Below, in pieces: positions 10,032 to 22,700 of a DNA stretch of 64,000 bases. The position numbers and the translations under genes were made by a program. Under the pieces are notes generated by a model, which was not told where the DNA came from, made no database searches, and saw only the letters and a program-made list of their open reading frames with translations. Source of the DNA: Hansfordia pulvinata (taxonomy: Eukaryota > Ascomycota > Sordariomycetes > Xylariales); the NCBI GenBank assembly GCA_006538405.1, contig BJKQ01000007.1:2418001-2482000 (forward strand), given 5' to 3'. Within the stretch, counting starts at the first letter, position 1, and the number at the start of each line of letters is the position of its first letter.

Positions 10032-12720
10032 TCAACGGGGGCTGCGTGAGCGTCTGCGGCTCCGGCTTCTCTCGCGACGGCTCCGCCTCTCCCTCTCCCT
10101 TTCGCGGTCCCGGTCTCGGTCCCGGTCGCGCTCTCGGTCCCTATCTCTGTCCCTCTCCCGGTCCCTATCTCTGTCGCGGTCCCTGTCCCTGTCTCTGTCA
10201 CGATCTCTGTCACGATCCCGGTCACGGTCACGGTCACGGTAACTGTCGCTGCCTGCGGGCCGGTGCGAGTCCCTTCGCGAATCGCGGTCCCTGCTAAGGC
10301 TGCGACGATCGCGGCGACGGCTGCGGCTACGGCTGCGACGGCGAGATCGATCCCGGACGCGATCCCGGTCTCTGTCCCTATCCCGTTCTCTTTCACGGTC
10401 ACGGTCACGGTCGCGGTCACGGTCCCTCTCTCTGTCCCGATCACGGTCCCGGTCCCGATCTCGATCACGCCCTCCGGGTCGGTACCGGTCAATCTCCTCC
10501 GGGGCGTACGCACCCCTCTTCCCAGCATCCGGTGACCTGTCGCGGTCTCCGCTTCGCTTGTCGTCAACGCCGGGCACCGGCAGCCCCTTTTCGCGCGCCT
10601 CCTTCTGGGCAGCAAGATAGGCCTTAGCTTCCGCTTCCCGGCGCTTGATCTCCCCTTGCTTCCAGCTCTCAGGGTCGTTAAGCTCCGTCGTGCGCGTTGG
10701 GGCGGGCTGGCGGGATCGCGAGCGCGGACGTTCTCGCTCCCGAACACTCCTTTCCTTTCTGTCCCTTTCTCTGTCCTTGAGTGAGTCTCCTTCGCGTGGC
10801 ACATCCTTGTCGCGACTGCGTGGCCTCTTCATAGCTGGGCTTGGTTCGCGTCGCTCGGCACGAGGCCTGGAGCGGGACCTGTCGCGTCTCTCAGGTCGGA
10901 CGCGCGGCGACCGCGACCTCTCCCGGCGTTCGAGATGAGCAACGCGGTCTGATTTTCCACGCGATCGGCTGCGCTCTTTGAGTCTGTCGCTTCGGTCCCC
11001 ACGACCAGGACGATACTCGTCCCTTTCGGGGCGCTCGGGCGTTCGCTCCCGCCTCTCCGCACGAGGTCGAGACCGGCTTCTCTCTCGGCGGGTCCTATCA
11101 GGCCTGTCAACCCGGTCACGGCCGGGCCTGTACTCGTCTCGTTCCCGGACAGAGTCTCTCTCCCTATCGCGATCTCGCTCCCGATCCCGTTCCCGGTCGC
11201 GATCGCGGTCGCGGTCGCGATCTCGGTCGCGCTCACGCTCCTTGTCCACAGAGCGGCTGGGGTCTCGCCGATGACGTGTTTTGCTTGCATCCCTTCTCTC
11301 GGATTTGGCATCAGAGCGCTCCGACTCCTTGTGGTCGTCATTTCGACGATCGTCGTGGCCAGTACGTGACCGGTCGCGCGTGCTGGATGGTGCAATGCTT
11401 GGTTTGCGGTCTTTGAGAGGGTTATTCTGAGTATCCTTGGGCTCGGCCACGTTTTTGGACCCGTCCTTGACACCAGCTGCACTGTTGACTTCCTTGACCT
11501 CCTTTGTGTCCTTGAGCGAGCTACGAGACTCGGATTTGACAAGCTCGGCAACCTTTCTTGGGTCGGACGCTCTGCTGGAGTCCCGACGAATGGGCTGGAT
11601 AGCTGAGGCTGGCTTGGTCCGTTTCGGGGGCGGCGGTATACCCTCATCAATCTCAAGTTCGGGCTGCTTGTCGTTGCCCTTCTTGTCTTCACGCAAGAGG
11701 TCGGCCAGAGCTGCCTGCTCGAGCCTCTCATGGTCCTCCTTTGACAATGGCTTCTTCGTCTCGTCGGGCCGGCGCTGATCTCGTTGCCGGGAGCGGTCCC
11801 TGTGTCTGTCTCGGCTGTCGCGACGGCGACTTCGCTCCCGGTCGCGATCCCGGTCTCGGCCATCGCGATGTCGGTCGCGCTCACGCTCGCGTTCCCGATC
11901 GCGAGCGCGTCGGCGCTCCTCACGATCCTTTTCGCGTTCGCGCTCTCGCTCTTCATCGCGCTTCTCGCGTTCGCGCCGGCGGGCGTCCCTCTCCTCCTTC
12001 CGTTTGGCCTCGGCCTTCTCGGCCTCGCGCTCGCGCTGCTTGCGCTCCTCTCTTTGTATCTTGCGCTTCTCCTCAATGATCTGCTCCTCTTTCTGTCTCA
12101 AGTCGCGGCGAATGTTTTCACGGTCCTCGAGGCGGGCGGTGGAATCGGCAGCATATTCGGCATCGGTCCTGGCGCCACGCTGGCGTTCGGCGTCTGCAGA
12201 CTCGTCGCCAATATCGGCGGCGCGCAAGTTTCGGATTCGGGCTTCGATGGCAGGGACGTCGATCAACTGATTAATGACATCTTCGGCTTTTTGGTAGACG
12301 CCGGAGCGGTCAAGAGCGCCGTCGATCAGCGCCGAGGCCTTGCTGCGGTCGATGGCCAGAAGCTGCTTCGGATTGCGCTCGACTTCCTGCTCGGCGACCT
12401 CGAGGATAGATTGAGTGATGCGGGCTTGGTAGTCCTGCGCAAGTTAGCCCGATGCAATGTGGATGGTGTTGCCCTCATGTGCTTACGCTGGCTTCAAACT
12501 TATCCCAAACCTGTTTGCGAATCGCATCATATCCTCCCTTCTTCTTGAAACTGTGGGCGAGGCCCTCTATGGCCGACCGGGTGGCTGATGTCAAAGGCAG
12601 GTCAGATGCCTTGAACTTGCGACGGGGCAGCCCGTCGGTGGTGGTGGTGGCGGTGGCTGCGGAGGGCGTCGGGAGCGGTTTTGCGTCGGCGGAAGGCATG
12701 ACCAGAGCTGGTGAGGCCAT
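10032..12720 (-). CDS. shg1: COMPASS (Set1C) histone H3K4 methyltransferase complex subunit Shg1, with RD/RE/RS-rich tail
   Basis: Exons 12487-12720 and 10032-12434 on the minus strand join in phase 0 (donor GTAAGC, acceptor GCGCAG) to give 878 residues. Residues about 35-145 match the Shg1/BOD1 domain: a basic FKASDLPLTSATRSA segment, then FKKKGGYDAIRKQVWDKF, then DYQARITQSILEVAEQEVERNP, then a helix ending in VINQLID. In yeast, Shg1 is a small subunit of the Set1 complex that methylates histone H3 lysine 4. After the domain comes a charged coiled-coil stretch (about 180-260). The remainder is almost wholly Arg-Asp, Arg-Glu and Arg-Ser dipeptides ending in RSRSPR, like SR splicing proteins. 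Yeast Shg1 is under 150 residues, so this protein is many times longer. Long charged tails also occur in animal BOD1L relatives. The long antisense open frames over it are artefacts of the repeats. Confidence 0.88.
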
Positions 12721-13565
12721 CAGGCCCCTCCGTATTCAAAGTTTCCTCAGAGTGTGGTGGTCATGGGAAGATCTTCTAGTTGGCGTCGAGCAAACCAGGG
12801 TCTGCGGAGGAAGTGAGGGATGATTCCGAGATGAGGTCGTGCGTAGAGCATTGAGAACACCTCTCAGGGTGCAGGATTCGACGAAGAACAGCGGAAGTCG
12901 TAAGGGCCCAGATTCAGATGGATCAGAGTTCAATTTGGTTCGCCGCGGGTGATGGTGCTGAGGGCTGCGGACATGCCCATTATTCGCGTCCGGGAGTCGC
13001 GCGTTGGTGAAGTCGGCGACACATGGATGCGGGTAAGGAGATGGAAGAATAAAGTGGGCTGCAGTGGGAGCTATCGCGCTAACTGTCTGGTACCCAGGTA
13101 CCGCGGCCCTGTGGATCGCCCTGTGGCTGCGCCCGCCGGTACGGGAGTACATGTGGTCTTATGTCCATCTCGCAGACCAGGCCAGCATTCGTAACTGTCG
13201 GAGCTCCGTACATGTCCGCTCACCAGAGACAAGCGGCTTATGATGTACTTGATAGTAGGGTCTACTTATAGTCTCTCAGCCAGCTGCCAGCCCGCCATCG
13301 TAGAGCTGTTAACGCCTGGCTCGCCCATGCGGCCCGAACCAATCCTCACCCTCGAATTCGGGCTGACGACACGCCATCAACCACCATCTCGCATATCGAC
13401 AATCGGCCGACCGCACGCATTCGGCACCTCTCCCCTCTTCCCGCGCCAATTGCACCATCACGCGACCCCTCGATACTGAGCCGATCTCACCTCTGTCCTC
13501 GCGTCTCTCCCGCGACACTTCCGCACGCGACACGCCCGCCTTCTAAACCCCTCAATCCCTCCACA
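12721..13565. promoter_or_regulatory. Divergent intergenic region between Shg1 and a complex I subunit
   Basis: About 845 bases shared by two divergently transcribed housekeeping genes. It is likely a bidirectional promoter region. The last 100 bases before 13566 are strongly pyrimidine-rich, as expected of a 5' leader. I see no clear TATA box on either side. Confidence 0.55.
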
Positions 13566-13960
13566 ATGGTCGGCCGCGTTCTCTTCTGGTCCGGCTTCGG
13601 TGCGTTCACCCCTTGGTCCAACAACACCAATCCGAACACGCCCTTCAAATATGCACAAGCAGCTCAGAACCAAGGAATAAAGACAAGCTAACGGGTCCCT
13701 CTCCCCCCCTCTTCCCAGGCGTTGCCGTCCGCTTCTGGCAGCTCGGCCTCGAGATGCGCCCCTTCTTCACCCGCAAGTCGCTGTGGGCGTACCCCGTCTT
13801 CGCCGGCGCCGGGGCCAGCTTCGGCTACTGGCTGCAGGGCGTCGACGAGCGCCAGTCCGCCGTCCTCAACGAGCGCAAGCAGGCCATCCTCGACAAGCGC
13901 GCCCGCCGCCAGGCCGCCGCCGCCGCCTCAGCCCAGGAAGACGCCGCCGCCGAGGCGTAA
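13566..13960 (+). CDS. NADH:ubiquinone oxidoreductase small accessory subunit (annotated in fungi as 14 kDa / NUXM type)
   Basis: Exons 13566-13599 and 13719-13960 join across a 119-base intron (donor GTGCGT, acceptor CCCAG) to give 91 residues. The N-terminus MVGRVLFWSGFG runs straight into VAVRFWQLGLEMRPFF. It is followed by a hydrophobic segment at about residues 34-55 (WAYPVFAGAGASFGYWL) that can span the inner mitochondrial membrane, then a charged helix with ERKQAILDKRARR and an Ala-rich end. This layout matches a short single-span accessory subunit of respiratory complex I found across filamentous fungi. It has no cleavable presequence. It should act as a structural subunit in the membrane arm, not in catalysis. 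The start is fixed by the conserved N-terminus and the CACAATGG context. Confidence 0.82.
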
Positions 13961-14875
13961 GGAAACGGGAGGAACGCGAAGGCGAGAGCCACAAAACGAG
14001 AAGAGAGAAGAATAAATATCCCCCGAATCGGACCGGTATCCCTCTCTTTTGTCTCCGCGCGGTCCGTCCGCCCCGACGCTGCGCAAGACGTGTCGGGTTG
14101 TTTTATAGAGTCGACAACGGCCTTCCCCCTCCTACCCTGATAATACCCGGCCGAAAAGAGGAACATCTACAGCTACGACAAAAAAATGAATAAAAGAAGC
14201 CATTCTCGAGGAGAGATCCAAGCAGTCTTGTTTTTTCTTCTTGTATTGACATGAGAACAGGGGTCAAGCAAGGCGAGTGTTCCCTCTCGGCTTGATGCAC
14301 ATGGCACGCGTCCGCCAGCGGCCCATTGTTGGTCCAATGGCTGCGGCTCGTCACTTTTCTCGCGTCTGGCTCCACGAAGCACGGGCCCAGGCACGTCAAC
14401 AGCTGATCACAGCGGTATCTTCTGCGCATGGCGAGAAGGTAATACACGAGAGGAAAAGAAGTCGAGGTGGAATTACGCGAGGTAATCAACCAAGTACTGG
14501 CTATCGCAGCCATATTCTAGGCTGGAGACATTTCCTGGCGGTCTGCTTCCCGTGCAGCGAATCTGGGCAAATTTGTACATACTAAAGTGCGCCGGTCTTG
14601 AGTTTCCACGAAGCCTATTGAAAGAAGTGCAAGCGCTGCCATTATTTGTTTGTTGTATTGGCCATCTGTACAAATCAAGGCTCGGCTGTCTGTCTATCTG
14701 CCTGCTCAGTAGCACGGAGGACTGATCTCCAGGCGTGAATGCATCGTATGTCGAGCTTGCATCTTTCTGTTCCATCCTTCCTCACACCACCCGCGGCCAA
14801 CACGTTCAGCTACCACTGTGTTGGACCCATGCACGGTCGACTAATGTCTCGCGACATAACCAATTCGTGTTGCTT
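13961..14875. other. Spacer with no supported gene
   Basis: About 0.9 kb between the complex I gene and the 3' side of the eIF2B delta locus, which converge. Frames are short. A, T and GAA-rich patches occur, but nothing else is recognised. Confidence 0.55.
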
Positions 14876-15280
14876 TTACTGCCCTGTGTTATCGTCCTGC
14901 AGATCCTCCTGCTCTTGTGCCTGTTCTAGCTCCAGAATTCCTAATCTCTGGGAAAGTCGCATGTTGAGTCGCTCCTGATCGCAAAGCGGCCCTCGCTGCT
15001 GTGGACGGATGCGCGACCCTCGGGGATTCGCTGACTGAAATCCATTCATCTTCTGAATTATGAGCGGGTAGATTCTGCCCCTGTTGTGCCGTGTGGTGGG
15101 ACGCAAGGGCGACCCTGGGCTGGAGCTGAAGCCAGAGTGTTGGCTAAACGGCGACTGCATACCCTCGCTGAGCGGTGTTATTGTGCCGTTCGAACCTGGG
15201 CCCAGCGAATCCGGAGGGACTGCAGAGGAGGTCTCGGTCGCAGAGAGTGATGTTGCCCTCTTCTTTGAGGATCCCAGCTT
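14876..15280 (-). other. In-frame open extension directly after the eIF2B delta stop codon
   Basis: Starting at the codon after the TAG at 15281-15283 and in the same frame as eIF2B delta, 134 sense codons run to a TAA at 14876-14878. The translation has protein-like composition. It is Ser/Pro/Thr-rich at first (KLGSSKKRATSLSATETSS, later GFSSSPGSPLRP), then Arg/Gln-rich, and ends in an amphipathic segment with LGILELEQAQEQEDLQ. No independent start is obvious; the first internal Met lies at 15160. It could be a readthrough tail, an alternative 3' exon (the TAG also forms a possible CTAG acceptor) or a chance open frame. Confidence 0.4.
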
Positions 15281-16757
15281 CTAGTTGGACTCCTCAAGCT
15301 TGCGAAGAAGGTCAGGAACCGAATTCGGCTGGACAGTGCCAAGCTCAGTGACGACTACGCCCAGGTACTTGTGAGGTGTGGTGTCGTACAGCAGACGGAA
15401 GGATTCGGGGGTGCTTCGCTCGGGATCGATCTCGTTGTAGGTCTGTGAGTCACTCGTTACCCGCTCCGTGATGTTGATGGTGTGACACAACACATCGACA
15501 GGAACATTCAGTTGCTTGGCGGCAAGGGCCACATCACTGGTTCCGGATCGCGCGTACAGGGCGCCGTTGTTGAACATGGCCTCGGCGGATACAAGAACAA
15601 TGTTGGTCTGCTGAAGAAGCGATCTGAGTGCGCCAAAGTCACCGCAGTAAGTTGTCTGGATACCCGCAGCGGCGAGTGTCTTTGCCAGAGCCTGACCCCT
15701 CTGGTCAAAGGGGTCATCAGTGGTGATGACGTGGAATTTCTTCTGCTCGGCCGTGTGTGCATAAAGGATCGCACGCTCGACAACGCTGCTGTGGCCGAGG
15801 GTTAGAATGACTTGACCCTCCTCAATTCTCTCGGCGGCCTTCTCGGTGATGACCAGATCGGCAATAGTTATACGCTCCTGAATGAAGTTGTCGATGCTGG
15901 CATAAAGCTGGCTCTTGGCCTCGTCTTCGGCGACATCCGGGTTGATCTTGCTGACTTGCAACTTGAGCCAGCGGATGGCATTGCCCATGGAAAAGCACAT
16001 GGGCCGGCAAGCAGTCAAGTAATCAATCTGGGGGTTGAGCACGTGTGGAGTCAAGTGTCGGGCCAGAGTGTTTCCAGGGGGGGTAGTATACGAGCTGATG
16101 ACCTAGGTAGAAAGCAGTCAGTAGCCAGACAGGATAAGCCAGTGTTTTAGCCCATACCTCTTTGAACGCGAGCAGAGTGGCCTGCAATCTAGCCGTGTTC
16201 TCATCAATAGCAAACGTCGCCATCTGTTGGCCAAGAGCCAGTACGCTCGGGTGGACGTCCTTGTCGGCGCTGGTCATGGGCAGTTTTCTGGCCATGGGGA
16301 TGTGGCTGAAGCACTCAGGAACAGTGATCTTGGGCTCGGCGGGGGCGGCAGGGGCCGGAGCGGCGGACCGCGCGGCCGCCATTTTGGCAGCGTTGGCTGG
16401 AGATGGAACATCGGCCTTGGCTTTCTGCTTGCTCTTGACCTCGGCAGCGGAGGGGCCCAGCTGGCCCGGTTGAGAAGACACGGCGGCCTCGCCCTTGGCG
16501 ACGTCCTTGACCTCCTTCTCCTTTGCGCGTCTGGCTGCTTTTTCGGCTTTCGCTTTCGCCTTCAGTTGTGCACCGGTGAGCTTGGCCTCGCCGGCGGTCT
16601 GGGAGTCGGCAGGCTTGTCCGAGGCTGCTGGAGCTGGTTGCGGCTTGTCGTCGGTAGTGGCGGGAGCCTGTGGTTGCGACGGGTTTGGCTGCGGGGCTTC
16701 GGCGGCCGGGGGCGGGGCCTGCAGCTCGGCCGAAGGGCCGTCGTTCTCGGCGGTCAT
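15281..16757 (-). CDS. GCD2: Translation initiation factor eIF2B subunit delta
   Basis: Exons 16158-16757 and 15281-16102 join in phase 0 (donor GTATGG, acceptor CTAG) to give 473 residues. eIF2B is the guanine-nucleotide exchange factor for eIF2. The delta subunit belongs to its regulatory core, with alpha and beta, which senses phosphorylated eIF2. Residues 1 to about 140 are low-complexity: Ala/Pro/Gln, then Lys/Ala/Glu-rich, typical of the variable N-terminus. The conserved IF-2B fold runs from about residue 155 to the end. It includes a segment with HPSVLALGQQMATFAI, the ACRPMCFSMGNAIRWLK stretch, ILTLGHSSVVERAI, VSAEAMFNNGALYARSGTSD and a terminal HKYLGVVVTELGTVQPNS. I chose the Met at 16757 over the upstream in-frame Met at 16829, because MTAEND starts like a normal N-terminus and the extra residues look like leader. 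Confidence 0.93.
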
Positions 16758-19700
16758 GGTTTGGTGACAGATTCGGAAGAGGCAGGCGCTGCGAACGGGC
16801 TGACGATGTCGACTTGCCAATGGGCACAACGAGAGGCAGATGGCGTGTCGAGTGGGCGTCGGGCCTGTATCCGATTGCGGGTGGGCAAGTGAGTACAGAT
16901 CGGCAGTTGTAGATTGGATGACAGAGTGGCGCGTAAGGCGGCCGGATCGCGCAGATTCCCAGATTGATGCTTCGTGGGTGATGTGGCAGGATGTTGTGTT
17001 GTCGCGGTGGTTGATGAAGACGAAGATGACGTGGGGTAGCTGGCAGAGGTCCGATGGTGGGTTGGTGGGCTGGCAAAAAGTCGGGATGGAAATTTGCGCG
17101 GGGCAGGCGCCAGGTACGACTTTGTAGCGGGGAGTCTCTACCGCAGAACTCAGGCTTAGTCACACAGAGGCTTCGACAACGGCAGACAGGCAATTTGTGG
17201 AATGCAGAGGCTAAGATGGGTACCTAGTTGAATTGCGCTCTTCGCATTACAGGATGCAAACGCCAGGCGCAATTCTCAGCAGAACAATGCACAGTCACGT
17301 CTGGCGAGGTATCCAGCATGGGTTGAGTCATCGGCCATGGATATATCCACTGGCGAAGAGCCGCTTGGCGTACGTTACCTGTGACTATTCCTCGCGAAAT
17401 ACGAGCCAGTCCACTGAAGACACCAGTCCTTTTACCCATTCATCCTCACCTATCCTTACAGCGAGGCCGGCGGCGCAGGGGCGGCTACCGGCTGCCCGCC
17501 GTGCACGAGTTTTGAGATACCCCACTTTGGACCGTCCGCGGCGCATGTCGGATGTACTTTGAGTCTTTTCCACCAGCTCCGGAGACGATGGGTGGGGGCT
17601 CAAGGAATCTCCGGACTCCACCTGCTCCGGCTTCAGCGGGCCCCGCCGGCGCTATGCAGCAACAGCTTTGAAGCAGAAGCGCGGCGGCAGCATGGCAATA
17701 CGAGAAGACAGACAGACAACAGCTACATGTAAGTTACTCTGCCGGAAGTGCAATATTGGATGCCAAGCATAGCCCATTTCCGACACACGTACGCGATGCT
17801 CGACTACTGAGCCTTGTCCGCGATCAAATGTCAACTCAGCGGGCTGTTCATGGACATACAGATCGATTGCGACAATGCAACTGATCGGACGTTTTTATCT
17901 CCCATTCCGTATTTCATAGTGTCTCTGGGTGAGGTGAAGTTTTCTATACGCCTTCATCGTATCCGCAAGGCATTTGCAAGCGCTTCTGGCGCACAGGCTC
18001 GGGCGTCGATCCGTGCCGCCCATGTGCCGCTCAAGCGACGAGCAGAGAATACGCGGGACAAGCTTCACACCGAGGCCCACAAGCCACAGCCTTACGAGTA
18101 TACCACTCCTGCTCTTTTCCTATCACAGCAAGAAATGACAAGAAGAAGAAGAAGAAACCGCAAGGGCGTCCATTGACCTAGACAGCGTCAGTAAGGCATC
18201 CGAGCTCGCATGCACCCAGGGTCTGCCCATTCCGGCCGCGTCTCTGGAGGCAGTGCCCACGTGTCGGCGCCACCTGCACGGCTCTTCTGCCCCGGTGAGA
18301 GCCCAGAGCCGCGGCACCGTCTTGTCTCAGCGAGCCCAATAGGATGAGACAGCCGGAGCCTGCCCCCATTTCTGCCCCGGTTGCGACGGACAAAACAAGT
18401 TGAGATAGCCTCGTTTAGGTTTTAGGTCGAGGGTCACGGTCTCTGCCGGCCCGGTCGGTGATGCCGTGCGAGTGCTGACACGTATCCAAGTGCGGGATCA
18501 GGAAATGTCTCGACCACTCTACTTTGTGCCATGTTCACTGCGCAATGGCTTCTATTGATGGGCTGCGAGATGGCCGGGGGTGTCTTTGGTTGAATTATTA
18601 CGGCGTGATGGGCCTAGCTGACTTTAAGGGCTACGCCAGGACCCCGGAGACCGAATACCACAAGCTTGGTTCTGTGTGGCCTATCACTGCGGAGAGGCCA
18701 GGGTCTATCTTTGAAGTATGGCATGCAATCGCCGCTGGCATATCACCACTCCGATACATGTGAGGCTCTTGCCCGGGGGTTTCGAGAGCATATGTCAAGT
18801 AGTGCCATTTTAGTAAGCAACACGTGTGCGAGCTGGAGGCTGATTCATGACTGAGATTGTGCGAAGAGGCTACTTGGGTTGCGACGCGTCCACGAGTCTA
18901 GTACGGACTGCGCCTCTGAGACCCTGGTGACTCTAACTGGTGATATCGTGGGTGATATACTTGGGCTGTCGAATGTGCTGAGGTGTCGCGCGCGGGGTTC
19001 TGGGGGGCAATGCACTAAGAACCGGCTGACACGGTGCAAACCAGGCTGCCTGGTTCCTGAGGTAGGTCGAGGCAAGGCGTGCAATTCAATCTCTTGGGGA
19101 TAATCACGCCCAGTTGGCATGTGCATCTTCTGGATGACTGTATTTGGTACCTTGCTTCTTTGAAGCTATTCGTACCTTGCAACGAGTCGTATGCGTCCCC
19201 ATTACCGACTACATGTAGTGTCGAAGAGCCTGGGTTGGTAGATGGTGCTCGGACGAGTCTCGTAAGGTCTGTTTCGAAACCTGTTCTAATTGACACGATC
19301 AATCTGTCTGGGAAAAGGCTCATTAGTGTTCTCAAGTTAGGTCTTCACCGCCGATCCCAAGGCTCGCAGAGGTATCAGTCACATTGAACCAAAAGTCCTT
19401 GCTTTCAAAGGCTTGACGGACGGTGAACAGAGGACGCGTGTCGGGTAGTGGAGCTCCCATCCCACCTCGTGCTCGCAGCCAAGTCGCAAAGTGCAAGAGC
19501 ACGGAATACAGTGGGCGGGCCGTGCAGACGCAGGGCTGGTCGGCTTTCATCTACTTGGCGTAAGCCAGACAGGAAACAAATGAGTTGCAATCCACTGACT
19601 CGAATGGAGCCGGGGGCAGAATGTTGAGGAGTTGGCTTGGCTTGGTTGCAGATGAAGAGACGCTGCAAGGTGATCAATGCAGTCAGGGGAATGCGAGTGT

Positions 19701-22700
19701 GTGATGTTTCCCATTTGCCTTCAGCCTCTTCCTCCCGAACCCACTTTGGGCTGATTTGCGTGTTCACGAGGCCTTCAATAATTTTTCTTTTGGTGCTAGT
19801 TTCGCCAACAAACCGGGCAACAGACCACCCCTGACCGACATTCCTAGCGGGCAATCCTCACCCAAGGCCTGTACGAGTACCGTCGATCCAAGCCAGCGTG
19901 GGTTGCAGCGTACGAGTGCGCGTGTACGGGACCGTGGTGGAAGGGCGACGTGCGAGTATGCAGGGGCACATGGGCTGACGAGTCGGCGACGGCATTGGCT
20001 TCTTCATCACCTTATTCTTTCTTTTGCTTTTTTTTTTCTCGGCCACGTCCGCGCCGGAGCGGATTTCCACTGGACGGGTAGATGCAGATGCATCTGCTCG
20101 TCGTATGCAAGCTGTAAATAGGAGGTACGAGTATCGTGGGGCGGGGGTCGTAGGCGCAGGGCCCCGTCCAGTCAGATCCCAGTGCGGCAGAGGAGAGGCC
20201 CAAGCCAACACGTGCGTCTCGGAAATCCCACTTGACTGGAGCGCGGCCGAGGGCGACCAGCCCGTTTGCAGTATGAAATCGGCGTCTCAGAGGAGACCTG
20301 CTCGGATCTAGCGCTCGAAGGTGTGCGGGTGTGCAACAGTTGAGGACCTTGCCGCCCGCGGTGGGTGTGAAGAACCGGCGCCTTGCCTCCACCCCACCGG
20401 GAGATCTGAGGAGCAAGCATGGAATGCATGTCCATTTACGCGTACTCGGAGTAGGCCGTACATGAGTGATGATTCACCGCTGGGAGCTATGGGTCGCGAT
20501 AGATGTGATCTGCCAACGGCGAGGCCCGTACAAGTAAGGGATTCGACAGGGGCGGCCCCATCAAAGTCTCCGCTGTTGCTTAAAGGGTGGGTGGTGAAAG
20601 GTGAGAGGTGAGAGGTGAGGCGATCCCCACAGGGCTGCTTTGCATGCTCGGCTCGGTTGCTCTTCGCGGATGGCGTGACGGTGGAGGGTTTATGACCCGG
20701 GGGACGAAATTGAGGGAATGGGGCTTGGCCTCGCAGGTTGGCGGCCGCAGTCGAGATGCTGGCGAGGGCACGCACCAAATCCAACAGAAGACGGGGGCGG
20801 GTAGGGCGAGGGAGAGAAGTGCGGAGAGGTGGCCGGAGGAGACGCCGGAGATCTACGAGTATCCCACGTACACCGTACTCGTTGCCCGCAGCACACTGGA
20901 CCGGAGGTGCTGAGGAAACGGCGAGGTACCCAAGTACCGGATGCATGGCACGGTGGAGGGGCCGAGGGGCAGGAGCAAAGCCCCCAGGACCCTGACATCC
21001 TGCCGCACCTCCACTGCGCTGGCAGTCGCACCTGGAACCCGTGAGCCCGTCCGCCCGCCCTGGAATCGTCCGAACCCGCGGCAGGCAGGCACCCACCACC
21101 CCACACTAACTCAAGAGATGAATGGAAATGGAAGACGCCTTACTGGATGCGTTTGCACGAGTGCCTGGCATGAATGAATCCAATGGCACGCCTGGGTACC
21201 CCGTACCTTACCCAGGGGATCTCAATAGAAGCTCCAGTGGAGACGGCCAAGGTTGCGGATACAGTGCTTGCTACCCAGACGACCGTACCCCCAAAGGCCG
21301 CCCACGCCCGGCGAGCTACCTCGACAACAGGTCCCCCGCGCGCAGAGGTCCCCACTGCACCCCACGCCGTGGCCGTCCGTTGCCGCCGCCGCCGCCTCCG
21401 CAGCGGCATACCGCTGTCGGGCCCTGCGTGTTTCTTCCTCCCACCGTCTGCATCGTGTGCCTCCTCGCCCTCATCCTCAGTCTCAACCTCAACCCTCGAC
21501 GTGGACCCCGCGTGCACGTCCGACGCGGCCGGCATGCGAGCCCCCTAGTGGACTGGAGCGGGGCGACAAGCTCTCTTCCACACACACATGAATCTCTGGT
21601 CCTCGCTGCTGCACGGTCACACACTCCATCGCACGCTCTTTGTCCTCCAGGTCCTTGGCCCCCTCCGACTCCTCTCTTGGCTCGCTGCTGGCCCGGTCCC
21701 GCGATGGCTGGGGAAGACTTATCGAGATGGTCGTGGTTCTGGACCGTCCACGGCCTAGTCAACCTAGCCCAGGATGGCGACGTGTGACTGGATCACCCCT
21801 CTCCCACACACACACCCTTTACGGCCTTTTCCACCAAAGCGCCTGGGGAGCAGGGTTGCAGGCACACCGGCCACCCCGCCCGCGCCCGCCTTGGAAGCAC
21901 ACGCTCCCGCACCGTCAGCTTTTCCCGGTCTATTTTCCGATGCCTTGCTCCGGTGGCGCCGGCCTCGGTGGCCAGGGGCCTGCCGTGGCTCGCCTTGCTC
22001 GCGTTGCGCGCGCTCACTGACTTAGGGTGCTGGGTGGACTGGCTCTGGCAGACGCGGCAAAGTGTGGACGGGCGGCGCAAAGCCTGGCTTCGGCCTCGCT
22101 GGCTGGAAAGGCCGCCTCGACCGGGCAACACCGGCCACACTCGTATGCCGCCCCTGGTTCCCCAACATAACGCGCCGCCACGCCGGCCCCGTCCCGCTGG
22201 CACGTCCATTCGAGTGAGTGGGCGGTCGATGGGCAGACGCGGGCGTGGGCGCATGAAACGGGCCCTGGTTGGAGCGTGCGCGTTGCCAATGCTCGCCACT
22301 GGCACTGGCACTGGGTACCTGGTTAGCTCCAACTTCCGATCGTCGCTGTCTGGCCGCACGTGAGCTGACTGGAACACGCAGGCAGCTCCTGGCTTTCATC
22401 CGCCGCTCGGCTCGTGTGCGACCAGTCAGTCCCCATCGTGGCCTCCAAGCTAAGCTTACACAGAACACACCGGCCCGCGAGACAAGGCCCGCCATTATCG
22501 CGCTCGTAGACGTCCGGCAGCCTGAGGGGTTCCGGTAAGATGCCGGAGACCGGGCAAGGATCTCCCGCTCCAGAGACGCGCCATGCTATAAAGACTGTTC
22601 GTGCCTCCAACGATCCGGCGGCGTGCAAGTCGTGACTCTCGCTCATCAAGCGGTTTGCCTTCTTGTCCACCCTCCTACTCGCCCACACCTGATAAACTCT

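Noticed and set aside
10032..12434. Sequence-level repeats in the Shg1 gene taken as a possible satellite array
   Set aside because: The repetition is explained by Arg-Asp, Arg-Glu and Arg-Ser dipeptide coding in one intact frame.
21122..21787. 221-codon plus-strand frame in the large spacer
   Set aside because: It is Pro/Arg/Thr-rich by composition only. Frames of equal quality exist on the other strand over the same bases.
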